Of a stretch of DNA of 64,000 nucleotides, positions 1-9,698 are shown one piece after another; position 1 is the stretch's first letter; each line of letters begins with the position of its first letter. The translations under genes and the position numbers were made by a program. Under the pieces are notes generated by a model, which saw only the letters and a program-made list of their open reading frames with translations, ran no database searches and had not been told where the DNA came from. This DNA is from Candidatus Vesicomyidisocius sp. Pext_18_S21 (GTDB lineage: Bacteria > Pseudomonadota > Gammaproteobacteria > PS1 > Pseudothioglobaceae), in NCBI GenBank assembly GCA_021730165.1, contig CP072535.1, forward strand, positions 699,798-763,797. The letters run 5' to 3'.

Positions 1-193
1 GCTGGAGTTGAAGGTCGTTAACCAATACTGCTAAACGACGAGGTGTAGCAAAAGATTCAACACTTGAATAAGACAACTTAAGCTTATCAAATTCAGTAGT
101 TAAATTGTATGTAAGTGCATTGGATAGATGTTGTAGGCTTTTCGGTGGAAGCTCTTCACATCCTAGTTCTAATAAAAAGTCTTGTGTATTCAT
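1..193 (-). CDS. glyS: Glycyl-tRNA synthetase beta subunit, 5' end only
   Basis: The first 64 codons of a gene that runs off the left edge of the window. GlyS is the beta chain of the tetrameric bacterial glycyl-tRNA synthetase, which charges tRNA-Gly in the cytoplasm. The visible N-terminus carries [12 protein letters not shown] near residue 6 and TPRRLAVLV near residue 50, both typical of the family, and the ATG at 193 is the natural start. The partner alpha subunit, glyQ, is not adjacent: it lies about 14.5 kb away on the other strand, whereas the two genes usually form one operon. Identification is firm, but the rest of the gene cannot be seen. Confidence 0.93.
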   Translation of the reverse strand, partial: MNTQDFLLELGCEELPPKSLQHLSNALTYNLTTEFDKLKLSYSSVESFATPRRLAVLVNDLQLQ

Positions 194-485
194 AAAATTT
201 GAATGTATGTTTTACTTAAATAATTTAAAATCTAAAATTTCCAACTAATAAATCGATCATCACTCTAATAACATATAATCTGATAAACGTAATATAAATC
301 GCTTATAAGCATCAAAAATAAAGATTAATTGTGCGTTAAAAACTTGAAAAATCATGGTTTTCTGATTACTATAAATAGTAATAAACAAATACTTTTGTAG
401 ATCTTTACAAATTTATCCTGACATAAAATTAACATTATTTTGATTATTTTTTTGACTTGTCTTAATTTTGTTAAATTTAATAGTT

Positions 486-725
486 AGACAAATAGAACTA
501 TGCTACCATAAAGCTTAGAAAATTCAATCAAATCTGGTTTATCTGATCGAATTCCCACTACTAGCATATTATTGTTCATCAATATTTTAACCAATACTGC
601 TAATTCATTCACAGATAAATGTTATTCCCTAATTTAGGGTAACAGGTACATATTGTTCTGTCTATTGTCACAACTTAAAGTACTAAATTCTTGCACTAAT
701 GTATCGATATCATTTATATGCACCC
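486..725 (-). pseudogene. minC: Probable minC (septum-site inhibitor) remnant
   Basis: No open reading frame spans this stretch, but two minus-strand frames give protein-like segments. One (637-723) reads VHINDIDTLVQEF and onward. The next (486-612) reads VNELAVLVKILMNNNML followed by VVGIRSDKPDLIEFSKLYG. The helix-rich segment followed by a VVGIR strand resembles the N-terminal domain of MinC, which blocks FtsZ polymerisation away from midcell. A stop and a frameshift separate the segments, and 194-485, where the MinC C-terminal domain would lie, holds nothing recognisable. This is a resemblance judged by eye; another decayed gene remains possible. Confidence 0.4.
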
Positions 726-762
726 TTGAGATGTACAAAATATCTCAGTTTTATCTTTAATC

Positions 763-1164
763 TCAAATTAATTCATCTTTCCATCCTTGTGTACAATCTA
801 AAAAATACCAAACGCGCATCATACCAGTATCGCCACTTAACATAACTTCCAATGGTGTTTTATGTTTAAATTTTTTAACCGGGCGCTTTAGCCAAATTGC
901 TCCATATTCTTTATTAATTGGAAAAGTTGTACCCAAAGACTCACTAATCCCTAAAATTATTTCAGTGCGTTTTATCAATCTCTCATCAAAATCAAACGAT
1001 TTATATAAATTCCTATATAAACACAAATGTCTGGGCTTAATAACCCCACACAAATCTAATAGCTTTAGTTGCTCAATATCTTCTAAATACCAATTCTCTA
1101 AAATTTTAAACAACTGCAAAGTAAGGTTTGATTGAGCCTTAGTATCTAACTTTAAAATATCCAT
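763..1164 (-). CDS. MbcA/ParS/Xre-type antitoxin-domain protein (DUF2384), orphan
   Basis: A 133-residue protein with the architecture of chromosomal Xre/MbcA/ParS antitoxins. A helical N-terminal part (residues 15-60, ILENWYLEDIEQLKLL) leads into the C-terminal toxin-binding domain (about residues 68-128). Visible motifs are ILGISESL, an aromatic FP, GAIWLKRP, the TPLEVMLSGD turn and the final VWYFLDCTQGW. Members normally bind and neutralise an ADP-ribosylating RES-domain toxin, but none is encoded nearby. The start ATG overlaps the stop of the decayed tolA by one base (TAATG), an arrangement suited to coupled translation although the tolA frame is now broken. It stays open amid decayed sequence. 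Family call is good; function is unknown. Confidence 0.7.
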   Translation of the reverse strand: MDILKLDTKAQSNLTLQLFKILENWYLEDIEQLKLLDLCGVIKPRHLCLYRNLYKSFDFDERLIKRTEIILGISESLGTTFPINKEYGAIWLKRPVKKFKHKTPLEVMLSGDTGMMRVWYFLDCTQGWKDELI

Positions 1165-1830
1165 TAATTAACCTTAAAGTGAAACAAGACTTGTGCATCA
1201 AATACACTTTTATCAGGAACATATGGTAACGGAGAAACTTTATAAACAGAACACTTAATTGAATCTTTAAATGATTGTACCTTGATACTATTATCAATAT
1301 TACAAGATTTAAGGTTAACATTCTTTACTTGGCTATCTAAAATCTTACAAAATCTGCACATCACAACTCCAACTATCTTTAGCGCCTTGATAATGCCATT
1401 TTTCTGTTATTCTTGACACAATTTAATTGATATAGTTGAACTTTATCTCATTTAAAATATCTTCTTGAGCAATTAGTCTATCTTGCTCTTCTTCAGCCTG
1501 AACTTCTTTTTTCAAAAAGCGTTTATTTTGTTCTTTTTTAAATTTTTTAGCTCCAACTTCACGTAATTTTTCAATCTCTTGTTTTTTTATTTTCAGCATC
1601 AAGAACTTCTTTTTCAACTTTTTTTCTCTTAATTTCAGTTAAATCAATCATCATTGCTTCTGGCATTTAACCTAACTTAACAGTCTGTTTTGGGAGTTTC
1701 TAGTCTTGAGCATTTAAGTATATAAAACCAACAACCAACCCAACATGAAGAGCAATTACCACCCAAAAACAATAGGACTTTGTATAACAATTTTAGGTAA
1801 TTTAATTTATTTAAAGAAATTAAATTTCAT
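1164..1830 (-). pseudogene. tolA: tolA pseudogene
   Basis: Decayed TolA, the periplasm-spanning protein linking the inner-membrane TolQR motor to TolB and Pal during envelope constriction. In shifting frames one can read a membrane segment (VIALHVGLVVGFIYLN, about 1710-1770), then MPEAMMIDLTEIKRKK, a lysine/glutamate-rich coiled coil (about 1423-1617), the start of the C-terminal domain (ITEKWHYQGAKDSWSC, about 1365-1410) and its end (SPLPYVPDKSVFDAQVLF, 1164-1364). Several stops and frameshifts interrupt it. The putative ATG at 1830 overlaps the tolR stop by one base. No tolB or pal follows; the next gene is the antitoxin-domain ORF. Confidence 0.75.
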
Positions 1831-2276
1831 TATCTTACATTTGGAGATTCAGTCATAATACCAACTTTATCAACCCCATTTTTTTGTAAAATAAACATTA
1901 GAAATACAACAGAACCGTAATCTACTTGTCTATCGCCACGAATAAACACCTTTATTTTCGGATAGATCTCAAGCCTAGTATTAACACGACCTACAATAAC
2001 AACCTAAATGATAGTTTTTCACCTATAACAACATCAGAATCCATCTCATTAAGTGAATTGATGAAATATTTACCTTATTTATCAATAGTAATATCGTAGG
2101 TTGTTGCGTAAAATCCACGATTTTTACCCCTAGCGAAAGGTAAGTCAACTTCAATACCTTGTTCAATAATAGACGTAATTATCATAAAAATTACTAATAA
2201 CACTAACATCACCAATATATGGCACAATAATTTGTGCATCTATAACAAGTCTGTGACATTTCAGTAATTCAATCAT
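1830..2276 (-). pseudogene. tolR: tolR pseudogene
   Basis: Decayed TolR, the ExbD-family inner-membrane partner of TolQ. Out-of-frame pieces of the protein follow one another in the right order: DAQIIVPYI and a degenerate membrane helix, IIEQGIEVDLPFARG, TYDITIDKQGKYFINSLN, and a well-preserved C-terminal section with KIKVFIRGDRQVDYGSVV and NGVDKVGIMTESP. At least two frameshifts and one in-frame stop (after the TIDK segment) separate them. The position between tolQ and tolA remnants supports the call. Confidence 0.8.
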
Positions 2277-2286
2277 TGTCTATTTT

Positions 2287-2960
2287 TAAATTATTTTTTG
2301 TCTTTGGAAGAAAACAAACAATTGTTCAACAAAAGCTGAATATTTATTATTAATTACAGGGCTACTTGAGTAATTAAACGATTATAGACAATTGTAGCAG
2401 GAATAGCAGAAAATAAACCAAATACCGTTGCAATAAGTACTTCAGCAATTCCAGGAGTAACAATGACGATAGTTGTCTGCTTGACCGATGCTAATCCAAT
2501 AAAATAATGTATAATCTCCAAACCCTACCAATATAAACCAATATATAGGCTAGATGATACAATCATAGCTAAAATACTTAAACCCCGCCCCGTCATCTAG
2601 ATAATCAACTTCATTATTAACTATAATATCCATGATACGATAAGCACACTCAGGATTTATTATTAATTCTTGGTTAGAATCTGAAGTAGTATAATTAAAC
2701 CTACTAATAACCTGGGTTAAAAATACGCTCCATTGAGCTTTGATTAGTAGCTTTTTAGAAAACTTGGTATGCTAATTTTTCTAAATCAATATTAGTTGAA
2801 AACTTTTGATAAAAAACTTAATACTCTCTGTTAGTATCAAACAAGATTTTCTTTTTTGATAAAATAAGCACCTATGAATAAATACTTATCAATACTAAAA
2901 TAAACATCACTACTTACACAATAAAACCAACACTAAAAATTAAGCTAAAAATTGACAAAC
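2287..2960 (-). pseudogene. tolQ: tolQ pseudogene
   Basis: Decayed TolQ, the MotA/ExbB-family channel subunit of the Tol motor. The best-preserved stretch (about 2370-2520) reads [19 protein letters not shown], then [18 protein letters not shown] and NRLITQ, the two family membrane helices. The C-terminus reads YSAFVEQLFVFFQRQK. Upstream pieces (FSTNIDLEKLAYQVFKKA, SSMERIF) and a first membrane helix near 2930 can be found in other frames. The gene is broken by frameshifts and stops throughout. It follows ruvB, matching the common ruvB-(ybgC)-tolQRA order; no ybgC remnant was recognised. Confidence 0.8.
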
Positions 2961-3166
2961 TATTATCTATTTATTTTCTCCAAAATTACACTAGGAATAT
3001 TACAAATATTTAAGACTAATTACATTTAAATAAGGCATAGTTATTTATGTTATAAATAATAGCTTGATACTATATTAATCGATCTTACTCAAAACCTAAC
3101 TATCGTGAAAATTTTATACGTCATCTTTAAATAAATCTAAGAGAATAAACATAATAAAACTACACC

Positions 3167-3194
3167 AATATTCTCATATATAAACAAGAATATT
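3167..3194 (-). terminator. Hairpin just downstream of ruvB
   Basis: An 8-bp perfect stem (AATATTCT paired with AGAATATT) with a 12-base loop begins 9 bases beyond the ruvB stop. The stem is AT-only and the following T-run is poor, so it is a weak terminator candidate or an RNA 3'-end stabiliser. It would separate ruvB transcription from the decayed tol region. Confidence 0.3.
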
Positions 3195-3202
3195 TAACTT
3201 AC

Positions 3203-4231
3203 TTATTGATTAAATAAATCATTCACTTTTAAACCCTTAATTAAGCCTAAATGTGCATAAGCTGCATCTGTAGTACTACGACCACGTGGTGTGCGTATAA
3301 TAAAACCCTGTTGAATCAAGTATGGTTCTACCATATCTTCTAAAATTCCACGTTCTTCACCAATAGAAGTTGCTAATGTATCCAAACCAACAGGACCACC
3401 AGAAAATTTATTCATAATAATAGATAGATAATCACGGTCTAATTGTTCAAGTCCAGCTTCATCTACCTTAAGTATTATTAATGCTTCTTTGGCAATATCT
3501 TGATGAATCATACTATTGGCTTTTACATCAGCAAAATCACGAACACGACGTAATAACCGATTAGCAATTCTAGGCGTTCCTCGAGAACGCTTAGCGATCT
3601 CTAACGCACCTTTTGATTCAATTTGAATGCCTAAAATACCCGCCGAACGTTCAACAATCATTTTTAAATCTTCAACATTGTAAAACTGTAAGCGTTGAAT
3701 AATACCAAAACGATCTCGAAGAGATGAAGTTAACATACCAGCACGAGTAGTAGCACCAATTAACGTAAAAGGTGGTAATTCAAGTTGTACGGAATGCAAA
3801 GCTAAGCCTTCACCCACCATAATATCTAATTTAAAATCTTCTAAAGCTGGATAAAGGGTTTCTTCAACCACAGAGTTAAGGCGATGAATTTCATCAATAA
3901 ACAAAATATCATAAGGATTAAGTTTTGTCAAAATTGCTGCCAAATCTCCTGAACGCTCTAATGCTGGACCAGAGGTTTTCTTAATACCTGTGGACATTTG
4001 ATTAGCAATAACATTTGCCAATGTAGTTTTACCTAAACCAGAAGGACCATAAATTAAACAGTGATCTAATGTATCCTTACGTTTTTTTGCTGCCTTAATA
4101 AATAGCATCATTTGCGACTTAACATCATTTTGCCCAATATAACTCTCTAAAGAATTTGGACGTATAGAAGTTGTTACCAAATCTTCATTATCCTGGTCTT
4201 TTTCATCTATTAAAAAATCTTCTTCTATCAT
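3203..4231 (-). CDS. ruvB: Holliday junction branch-migration helicase RuvB
   Basis: A full-length 342-residue RuvB, the AAA+ motor that with RuvA drives branch migration of Holliday junctions. Walker A is [10 protein letters not shown] (about 62-71), Walker B is [10 protein letters not shown] (about 108-117), the sensor region is LIGATTRAG, and [15 protein letters not shown] is the family arginine-containing segment. The C-terminal winged helix ends with [10 protein letters not shown] and AYAHLGL. It stands alone: neither ruvA nor ruvC is visible upstream, where 630 bases hold no gene, so the partner must be elsewhere or lost. No defect is seen in the protein. Confidence 0.97.
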   Translation of the reverse strand: MIEEDFLIDEKDQDNEDLVTTSIRPNSLESYIGQNDVKSQMMLFIKAAKKRKDTLDHCLIYGPSGLGKTTLANVIANQMSTGIKKTSGPALERSGDLAAILTKLNPYDILFIDEIHRLNSVVEETLYPALEDFKLDIMVGEGLALHSVQLELPPFTLIGATTRAGMLTSSLRDRFGIIQRLQFYNVEDLKMIVERSAGILGIQIESKGALEIAKRSRGTPRIANRLLRRVRDFADVKANSMIHQDIAKEALIILKVDEAGLEQLDRDYLSIIMNKFSGGPVGLDTLATSIGEERGILEDMVEPYLIQQGFIIRTPRGRSTTDAAYAHLGLIKGLKVNDLFNQ

Positions 4232-4722
4232 GTTAAATTACTTAATTTTTGTGCTATTTTAACTGATTAAACTTGATTAATTAGTAGTTTGATTTTGATA
4301 GATTTAGTCGTATGATTAAAATGAAACACTTTTGGATACTGAACACCATAAATCAAATTGATAACGGCTAAATTTAATTAGCTAATAAGGAGTATTATTT
4401 ATCTCATGTTTAAACAATATTTTTACTAAAATATCAATGGACAAATACCATACTATTTTACTCATAATCCATTAATTAAAAGTTATCCAAATTAACTCGC
4501 CATTAATCAATAATTCTTTCTGACTAAACTCAATCTAAGCAAAACCAAAAACTATATTTTAATATAGATTAACAATCATAGTAGTGAAAACCCACCTCAG
4601 AATCTAATATTTTTATATCATTATTAATGATCACACTCAAATCTATCATATATTTTCCAAATACTTGGTAGAGTTTGTTGAAATGCTAACTTTATAGATT
4701 GAATATTAAGTACTGACAACTT

Positions 4723-4764
4723 GATAAAAACAAGATAAAAACAAGATAAAAACAAGATAAAAAC
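4723..4764. repeat. Tandem repeat, 11-bp unit, about 3.8 copies
   Basis: The unit GATAAAAACAA is repeated without mismatch at 4723, 4734 and 4745, and a fourth copy is cut short at 4764. It lies roughly 60 bases ahead of the hemA -10 element. Such arrays are prone to copy-number slippage. No function is inferred. Confidence 0.9.
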
Positions 4765-4822
4765 TATTATTATTTCGTTTCATATAAGCAATCCTATTGT
4801 AGCGTGAAACTTGTCATTTGGG

Positions 4823-4828
4823 TATAAT
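4823..4828 (+). promoter_or_regulatory. Putative -10 box of hemA-prfA
   Basis: A perfect TATAAT lies 33 bases before the hemA ATG. No good -35 hexamer is present at the usual distance (the nearest, TTGTAG at 4797, has a 20-base spacer). The 5' leader would be short. Supported only by consensus match and position. Confidence 0.45.
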
Positions 4829-4861
4829 TAAGCATTTATTTGAGTTAGTTTTGCTGAATTT

Positions 4862-6112
4862 ATGTCGCAAATTGCAATTTTAAGTGTCAACCATCAACTT
4901 GCGCCTGTTGAAGTGCGAGAAAAAGTAGCTTTTACACCAGATAAATTAACTCAAGCATTAAGTGATCTTCATGGTATTTATGGTATTTATGGTTGCATCA
5001 TTCTCTCTACCTGTAACCGTGTAGAGATTTATGTTAATTCTGACAATGAAAACCCTAAGGAAGTATTAAGTAATTATCTTGCCAAAATACACAATATAAC
5101 ACGTGACATAATTAACCCTTATTTAAATTATTTTGAGGACAATGAAGCTCTTACACATGTTTGCAATGTTGCTACAGGTCTTGATTCATTAGTACTAGGA
5201 GAGCCTCAGATTCTAGGTCAATTAAAAGATGCATACCATATGGCAAAAGAAGCTAAAACCTTAAATAAATTATTAGAAAAACTATTCCAACATGCATTTT
5301 CAACTGCTAAAAAAGTACGTACTGATACTCAAATTGGTGTTTCACCTGTTTCAATTGCTTATTGTTCGGTTAAACTTAGTGAAAAAATTTTTGAACATTT
5401 ATCTGAACAAACTGTTTTACTTATCGGTGCAGGAGAAATGATTGAATTATGTGCACAATACCTAAATAAAAAAAAGGTGAGTAACATGATTATTGCTAAT
5501 AGAACCATTGAAAATGCACAAAAAATTGCTAACTTATATCAGGCACAATCTATTGGCTTAAAACTATTATCTTCTATTATACACAAAGCAGATATTATTA
5601 TTTCTTCAACAGCAGCTTCAATGCCTATTATTGGCAAAGGATTAATTGAAAGCGCCTTAAAAAAACGCAAACATAAACCAATATTTATGCTTGATATTGC
5701 CATACCTCGTGATATTGAACCTGAAGTAGGACAATTAGATGATATTTATTTATACACTATTGATGATTTAGAACGAGTAATCAATGATAACATCGGCAAT
5801 AGAGAAAAAGAAAAAAACCTGGCACAGGAAATTATAATCAAACAAAACCAAGTGTTTAATCAATGGTTAAAAGTTTTACCTAATGAACAATTAGTACGAT
5901 CTTACCGTACTAATGCTAACTTAATTAAAGATAAACTCTTAGAAAAAGCCATTAAACAGATTAAACATAGTGGTAATTATGAGAATATTATTCGTAAATT
6001 TGCTGACCAACTAACTAACAAACTATTACATTTACCTTCTAAAAATATCAAACAAACCTCTACTGAGAATTTATCTCAGTGCGAAGGTTGTATACCAAAT
6101 TTTAAAAAATAA
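4862..6112 (+). CDS. hemA: Glutamyl-tRNA reductase HemA
   Basis: A 416-residue HemA that reduces glutamyl-tRNA to glutamate-1-semialdehyde with NADPH, the first committed step of tetrapyrrole synthesis in the C5 pathway. The catalytic cysteine is C51 in [10 protein letters not shown]. The substrate domain shows [17 protein letters not shown] (about 108) and the NADP-binding domain [11 protein letters not shown] (about 185). The C-terminus is a helical dimerisation domain ending in a short Cys-containing tail. The stop overlaps the prfA start by one base (TAATG), so the two are co-translated. Later pathway genes hemC and hemJ are elsewhere in the window. Confidence 0.97.
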   Translation: MSQIAILSVNHQLAPVEVREKVAFTPDKLTQALSDLHGIYGIYGCIILSTCNRVEIYVNSDNENPKEVLSNYLAKIHNITRDIINPYLNYFEDNEALTHVCNVATGLDSLVLGEPQILGQLKDAYHMAKEAKTLNKLLEKLFQHAFSTAKKVRTDTQIGVSPVSIAYCSVKLSEKIFEHLSEQTVLLIGAGEMIELCAQYLNKKKVSNMIIANRTIENAQKIANLYQAQSIGLKLLSSIIHKADIIISSTAASMPIIGKGLIESALKKRKHKPIFMLDIAIPRDIEPEVGQLDDIYLYTIDDLERVINDNIGNREKEKNLAQEIIIKQNQVFNQWLKVLPNEQLVRSYRTNANLIKDKLLEKAIKQIKHSGNYENIIRKFADQLTNKLLHLPSKNIKQTSTENLSQCEGCIPNFKK

Positions 6113-7197
6113 TGAATTCATCTATCCTGGCTAAATTGGAGCAATTATCAATGCGTCTTGAAGAAGTAAGTATTATGCTATTCGATCCAGAGGTGGTTAG
6201 TAACGTTAAAAAATTCACAAAACTGTCCATTGAATACGCTCAACTAACCCCAATCAACCAACAATTTCAAACCTATTTATCACATCAAAAAAACCTAGAA
6301 GATGCACAATTAATGTTATTTGAAGAGGACATGGAAATCAAAACTATGGCCAAAGAAGAAATATTTAATACTAAAAAAATTTTAAGTCAGCTTGATTTAA
6401 AACTTAAGAAATCTATCTTACCAAAAAATCCTAACGATTCTCGAAATATTATTATTGAAATTAGAGCAGGTACAGGCGGCGATGAAGCCAGTATTTTTTC
6501 AGGTGATTTATTTAAAATATATAGTCGATACAGCGAAAAACAAAAATGGACAATAGAAATTATTAGTTCTAGTATTGGTGAACACGGCGGTTTTAAAGAA
6601 ATTATTGCCAGAATTAGTGGAATAAATGTTTACTCAAAATTAAAATTTGAATCTGGTGTGCATCGTGTACAACGCGTGCCAACAACTGAAAGCCAAGGTA
6701 GAATACATACTTCTGCTTGTACTGTTGCCATCATGCCTGAAGTTGAAAATATTGAAGAAATCAATATTAACATAAATGATGTTCGTATTGATACTTTCAG
6801 AGCCAGTGGGGCAGGCGGTCAGCATGTTAATAAAACTGATTCTGCTGTACGCGTAACACATATTCCAACTGGAACTGTAGTTGAATGCCAAGATGGTCGT
6901 TCACAACATAAAAATAAAGCCCAAGCAATGTCAGTGTTAGCATCACGTATTCTTAATGCACAACAACAAGAACAACAAGAACAACAATCATCAACTCGTA
7001 AAAAGTTAATAGGCAGCGGCGATCGCTCACAACGTATCCGTACCTATAATTACCCGCAAGGTCGTATTACCGACCATCGTATTAATCTAACCTTGTACAA
7101 ACTAACAGAAATTATGGAAGGTGATTTAAATGTAATCATTAAACCGTTAATTATCGAACAACAAACTAATCAACTAACGGAATTAAATAATACTTAG
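6112..7197 (+). CDS. prfA: Peptide chain release factor 1
   Basis: A 361-residue RF1, which recognises UAA and UAG in the ribosomal A site and triggers peptidyl-tRNA hydrolysis. The catalytic GGQ sits in [18 protein letters not shown] (about 225-242), followed by [19 protein letters not shown]. The N-terminal coiled helical domain is complete. The GGQ glutamine is normally methylated by PrmC, which is encoded far away at 53002 rather than in the common hemA-prfA-prmC operon. Length is normal. Confidence 0.97.
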   Translation: MNSSILAKLEQLSMRLEEVSIMLFDPEVVSNVKKFTKLSIEYAQLTPINQQFQTYLSHQKNLEDAQLMLFEEDMEIKTMAKEEIFNTKKILSQLDLKLKKSILPKNPNDSRNIIIEIRAGTGGDEASIFSGDLFKIYSRYSEKQKWTIEIISSSIGEHGGFKEIIARISGINVYSKLKFESGVHRVQRVPTTESQGRIHTSACTVAIMPEVENIEEINININDVRIDTFRASGAGGQHVNKTDSAVRVTHIPTGTVVECQDGRSQHKNKAQAMSVLASRILNAQQQEQQEQQSSTRKKLIGSGDRSQRIRTYNYPQGRITDHRINLTLYKLTEIMEGDLNVIIKPLIIEQQTNQLTELNNT

Positions 7198-7896
7198 AAA
7201 GTACTATATCAATCAAATATAAAAGAATAGCTGTTCCTTGATTATTTAGATAAAATAAGATAATCAATTGATTTTTATTCAAAACTTTTAGACAAAGTTT
7301 ATACGATCATTAATCTATTATTACCACTTAAAAAACCTTAATCAAAATATTAAAATAACCAAAACTTTTTAAACAAAAAACTATTATTATTGATAATAAC
7401 AGACTAAGATACAAATAGAGGTGATAAAAAATATCAGATACAAACACATCTACACAGTAATCTAAGTTAGTAAACAATAAATATAACTTTACTTAAAAGT
7501 TCTTTCCATCTAGAAAAAGAGTTAACACAAACCTACCATTATTAATAATAATCCTAAACATAGGATCGAATCTTGTATTAACGATCTTGACTAGTCAAAA
7601 CTATACTTCCTTCATCTTACTAAACAAAGAAAGCTAAATAATATTTTTTTATTAAAATTATTCCCATACTACAAGTAGATCTAATACTTTGATAAATCTA
7701 TAAGATATTATTCATTTTATTTTAAAAAAACATCTCTTATTCTTTCTCTTTCTAAATATAAATAACTCCTTTAGTTATTGATTTTAAAGCAAAAAAAATA
7801 ACAATTATAGTAATATAAAAAATTCTAGATACTTCCTAAATTTTTTATAAGAAAAAAGTGGTAGTTTTATAAATTTCATAAGTTATATTAGTCTCT
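7198..7896. other. 700-bp spacer without recognised content
   Basis: Lies between the convergent prfA and znuB genes. Very AT-rich and full of stops in all frames. I looked for znuC/znuA remnants on the minus strand and prmC on the plus strand and saw neither, nor a clear terminator or RNA. Confidence 0.6.
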
Positions 7897-8700
7897 TTAA
7901 ATTAATTTTTTATATGCAAGTTGTGATAATAAGAATAACCCCCCTAGAGTAATTACGATTGCTGGCCCTGTTGCTACATCATAAAACATTGAAGCGCTAA
8001 TACCAATAGTAACTGCAACCATAGAAACAATAACTGACTGAAATACCATGCCACTAGGTGTATTGGAAAATACTCTAGCAACAGCTGGTGGGATAATCAG
8101 TAAGGAAGTAATTAAAAGCACGCCCACAATTTGTACTGAAACAGAAACGGCTAAAGCAATCATTAGCATAAATAACAACTGATAAAAATCTCTATTAAGC
8201 CCTTGTGCAACTGCTAATTCTTCATTTAGAGTTAGTAATAATAAACGCTGCCAAAAAATAATGAGTAATAATACAAGTACCGTCAAAATTACATACACCC
8301 AAACAATATCAGAGTTAGTGATAGATAAAATATCACCAAATAAGAGTGAAAAATAATCAGTATTAGTTTCACCAATAAAACCTAAAACGATAATACCTAA
8401 CGATAAAAAAATATGTGAAAAAATACCTAAAATAGTATCATTAGATAAAAAATTTTTTCGTTGCAATATAACAATAAATATTGCAAATATTGTACCTACC
8501 ATTACCAAACCAAAATGCATTCCTAAGCCACTAGCAAACCCTAAAGATGTACCCAAAAGTGCTGAATGTGAAATAGATTCTGAGAAATAACTCATACGTT
8601 TCCAAATAACAAAACAACCCAATGAGCCTGAAATAATTGAAATTCCAATGGATGCTAAAATAGCTCTAAAAATAAAATCTTCCAAATGAATTAGTGACAA
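7897..8700 (-). CDS. znuB: ZnuB-like metal ABC transporter permease
   Basis: A 267-residue polytopic membrane protein of the ABC-3 family (ZnuB/MntB type), the membrane channel of zinc or manganese importers. It has about eight hydrophobic helices. Family features include GSLGCFVIWKRMSYFSESI near residue 25, SHSALLG, and QIVGVLLITSLLIIPPA (about 187-203). The start overlaps the end of fur by ten bases, so the two form an operon. The ATPase (ZnuC) and binding protein (ZnuA) are not in the window. The metal is inferred from family only. Confidence 0.85.
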   Translation of the reverse strand: MSLIHLEDFIFRAILASIGISIISGSLGCFVIWKRMSYFSESISHSALLGTSLGFASGLGMHFGLVMVGTIFAIFIVILQRKNFLSNDTILGIFSHIFLSLGIIVLGFIGETNTDYFSLLFGDILSITNSDIVWVYVILTVLVLLLIIFWQRLLLLTLNEELAVAQGLNRDFYQLLFMLMIALAVSVSVQIVGVLLITSLLIIPPAVARVFSNTPSGMVFQSVIVSMVAVTIGISASMFYDVATGPAIVITLGGLFLLSQLAYKKLI

Positions 8701-9098
8701 CCCTTACAAAAACCGTATAAATACAAGCAATGACCGGTCAGTTGGTAACCATATTTATTAGCAATATCATGTTGATGTTGCTCAATTACCTCATCAGAGA
8801 ATTCGTCTATTTTACCACACTTAACGCATACTAGATGATCATGATGATCTACATTTGATAGCTCAAACACGCTTTGACCGTTATCAAAATTAAGTTTATT
8901 TACCATGCCTGCCTCTTCGAACTGAGTAAGCACTCTATAAATCGTCGCTACGCCAACCTCTGCACCTTGTATCATCAAAGTACGATAAATATCCTCGGCG
9001 CTCATATGATGATTGTCACTAGTTTCTAAAATTTCTAAAATTTTTAATCTTGGTAGTGTAACTTTAAGCCCCGCACTTTTTAAATCCTGAGCATCCAT
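8691..9098 (-). CDS. fur: Ferric uptake regulator Fur
   Basis: A 135-residue Fur-family repressor. The N-terminal winged helix carries AGLKVTLPRLKILEIL and VATIYRVLTQFEEAGMV. The metal-binding C-terminal domain carries HHDHLVCVKCGKIDEFSDE and ends with CLYLYGFCKGCH. The match is to Fur rather than Zur despite the downstream zinc-type permease; the EFSDE segment in particular is Fur-like. It is divergent from bamE, a common fur-omlA arrangement. Fur binds Fe(II) and represses iron-uptake genes. The spacer to bamE is only 65 bases, so any autoregulation would act on both promoters. Confidence 0.92.
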   Translation of the reverse strand: MDAQDLKSAGLKVTLPRLKILEILETSDNHHMSAEDIYRTLMIQGAEVGVATIYRVLTQFEEAGMVNKLNFDNGQSVFELSNVDHHDHLVCVKCGKIDEFSDEVIEQHQHDIANKYGYQLTGHCLYLYGFCKGCH

Positions 9099-9163
9099 AT
9101 CTAATATCCTTAATGTAAAATTAGTTAATAATTTTCAACTATTTTAAATTAAAAAACCAATAA

Positions 9164-9631
9164 ATGAATAAATTAACTTTGATTGCATTCTTATTTCTAT
9201 TTCTATCTGCGTGTTTACCTAAAATACCAGGCGTATCATTACCAATATTATATAAGAATGATATCCATCAAGGTTCAATACTAGAAAGATTTAAAGTTAA
9301 TCAATTAAAATTAGGAATGTCAAAAGCTCAAGTACAAAACCTAATTGGTTCACCAAGCATTACTGATACCTTTCATAACAACCAGTGGGATTATATTAAT
9401 CACTCTACTTTACATAAAAAAGATGATATTCACTATCGCCTGATATTAAAGTTTAATAAAAGCAATTTGATACATATCAATACCAGTGGTATTAACTCTT
9501 TATCTCAGTTAACTGATAAAGAAAGAAAAATAGAAAACAAACATATTAGAGATAAACAAGCATCAGAAAAAGCCTTGTCTAAAACTAAAATATTAAAGAG
9601 TGATCCAAGCACCCTACTATTCGTAAAATAA
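9164..9631 (+). CDS. bamE: Outer-membrane assembly lipoprotein BamE (SmpA/OmlA)
   Basis: A 155-residue lipoprotein of the beta-barrel assembly machine, which inserts outer-membrane proteins. A lipoprotein signal peptide with lipobox LSAC puts the acylated cysteine at residue 17. The BamE fold shows VNQLKLGMSKAQVQNLIGSP (about 45-64) and the NNQWDYI strand. The C-terminal tail after residue 110 is lysine-rich and not conserved. It is divergent from fur. Retention of bamE contrasts with loss of the Tol system nearby. Confidence 0.9.
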   Translation: MNKLTLIAFLFLFLSACLPKIPGVSLPILYKNDIHQGSILERFKVNQLKLGMSKAQVQNLIGSPSITDTFHNNQWDYINHSTLHKKDDIHYRLILKFNKSNLIHINTSGINSLSQLTDKERKIENKHIRDKQASEKALSKTKILKSDPSTLLFVK

Positions 9632-9698
9632 CAAATTAAATAGAAAGTAATATCAATAATAAATAAGTTGTTAATACAAAAATACCTTGGTATAAATT

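Larger units (their letters stand above)
4232..4861. other. 630-bp spacer between divergent ruvB and hemA
   Basis: No coding remnant was recognised on either strand. The only structure seen is the 11-bp tandem repeat at 4723-4764 and the hemA promoter elements near 4823. ruvA, which often precedes ruvB, was looked for and not found. Confidence 0.6.

Noticed and set aside
4723..4764. CRISPR array
   Set aside because: Direct 11-bp repeats without spacers and no cas genes; a simple tandem repeat.
6640..6891. 83-codon minus-strand ORF
   Set aside because: Antisense shadow of prfA.
8691..9098. Zur as an alternative to Fur
   Set aside because: Position next to znuB suggested Zur, but the sequence matches Fur along its length, including the EFSDE segment and divergence from bamE.
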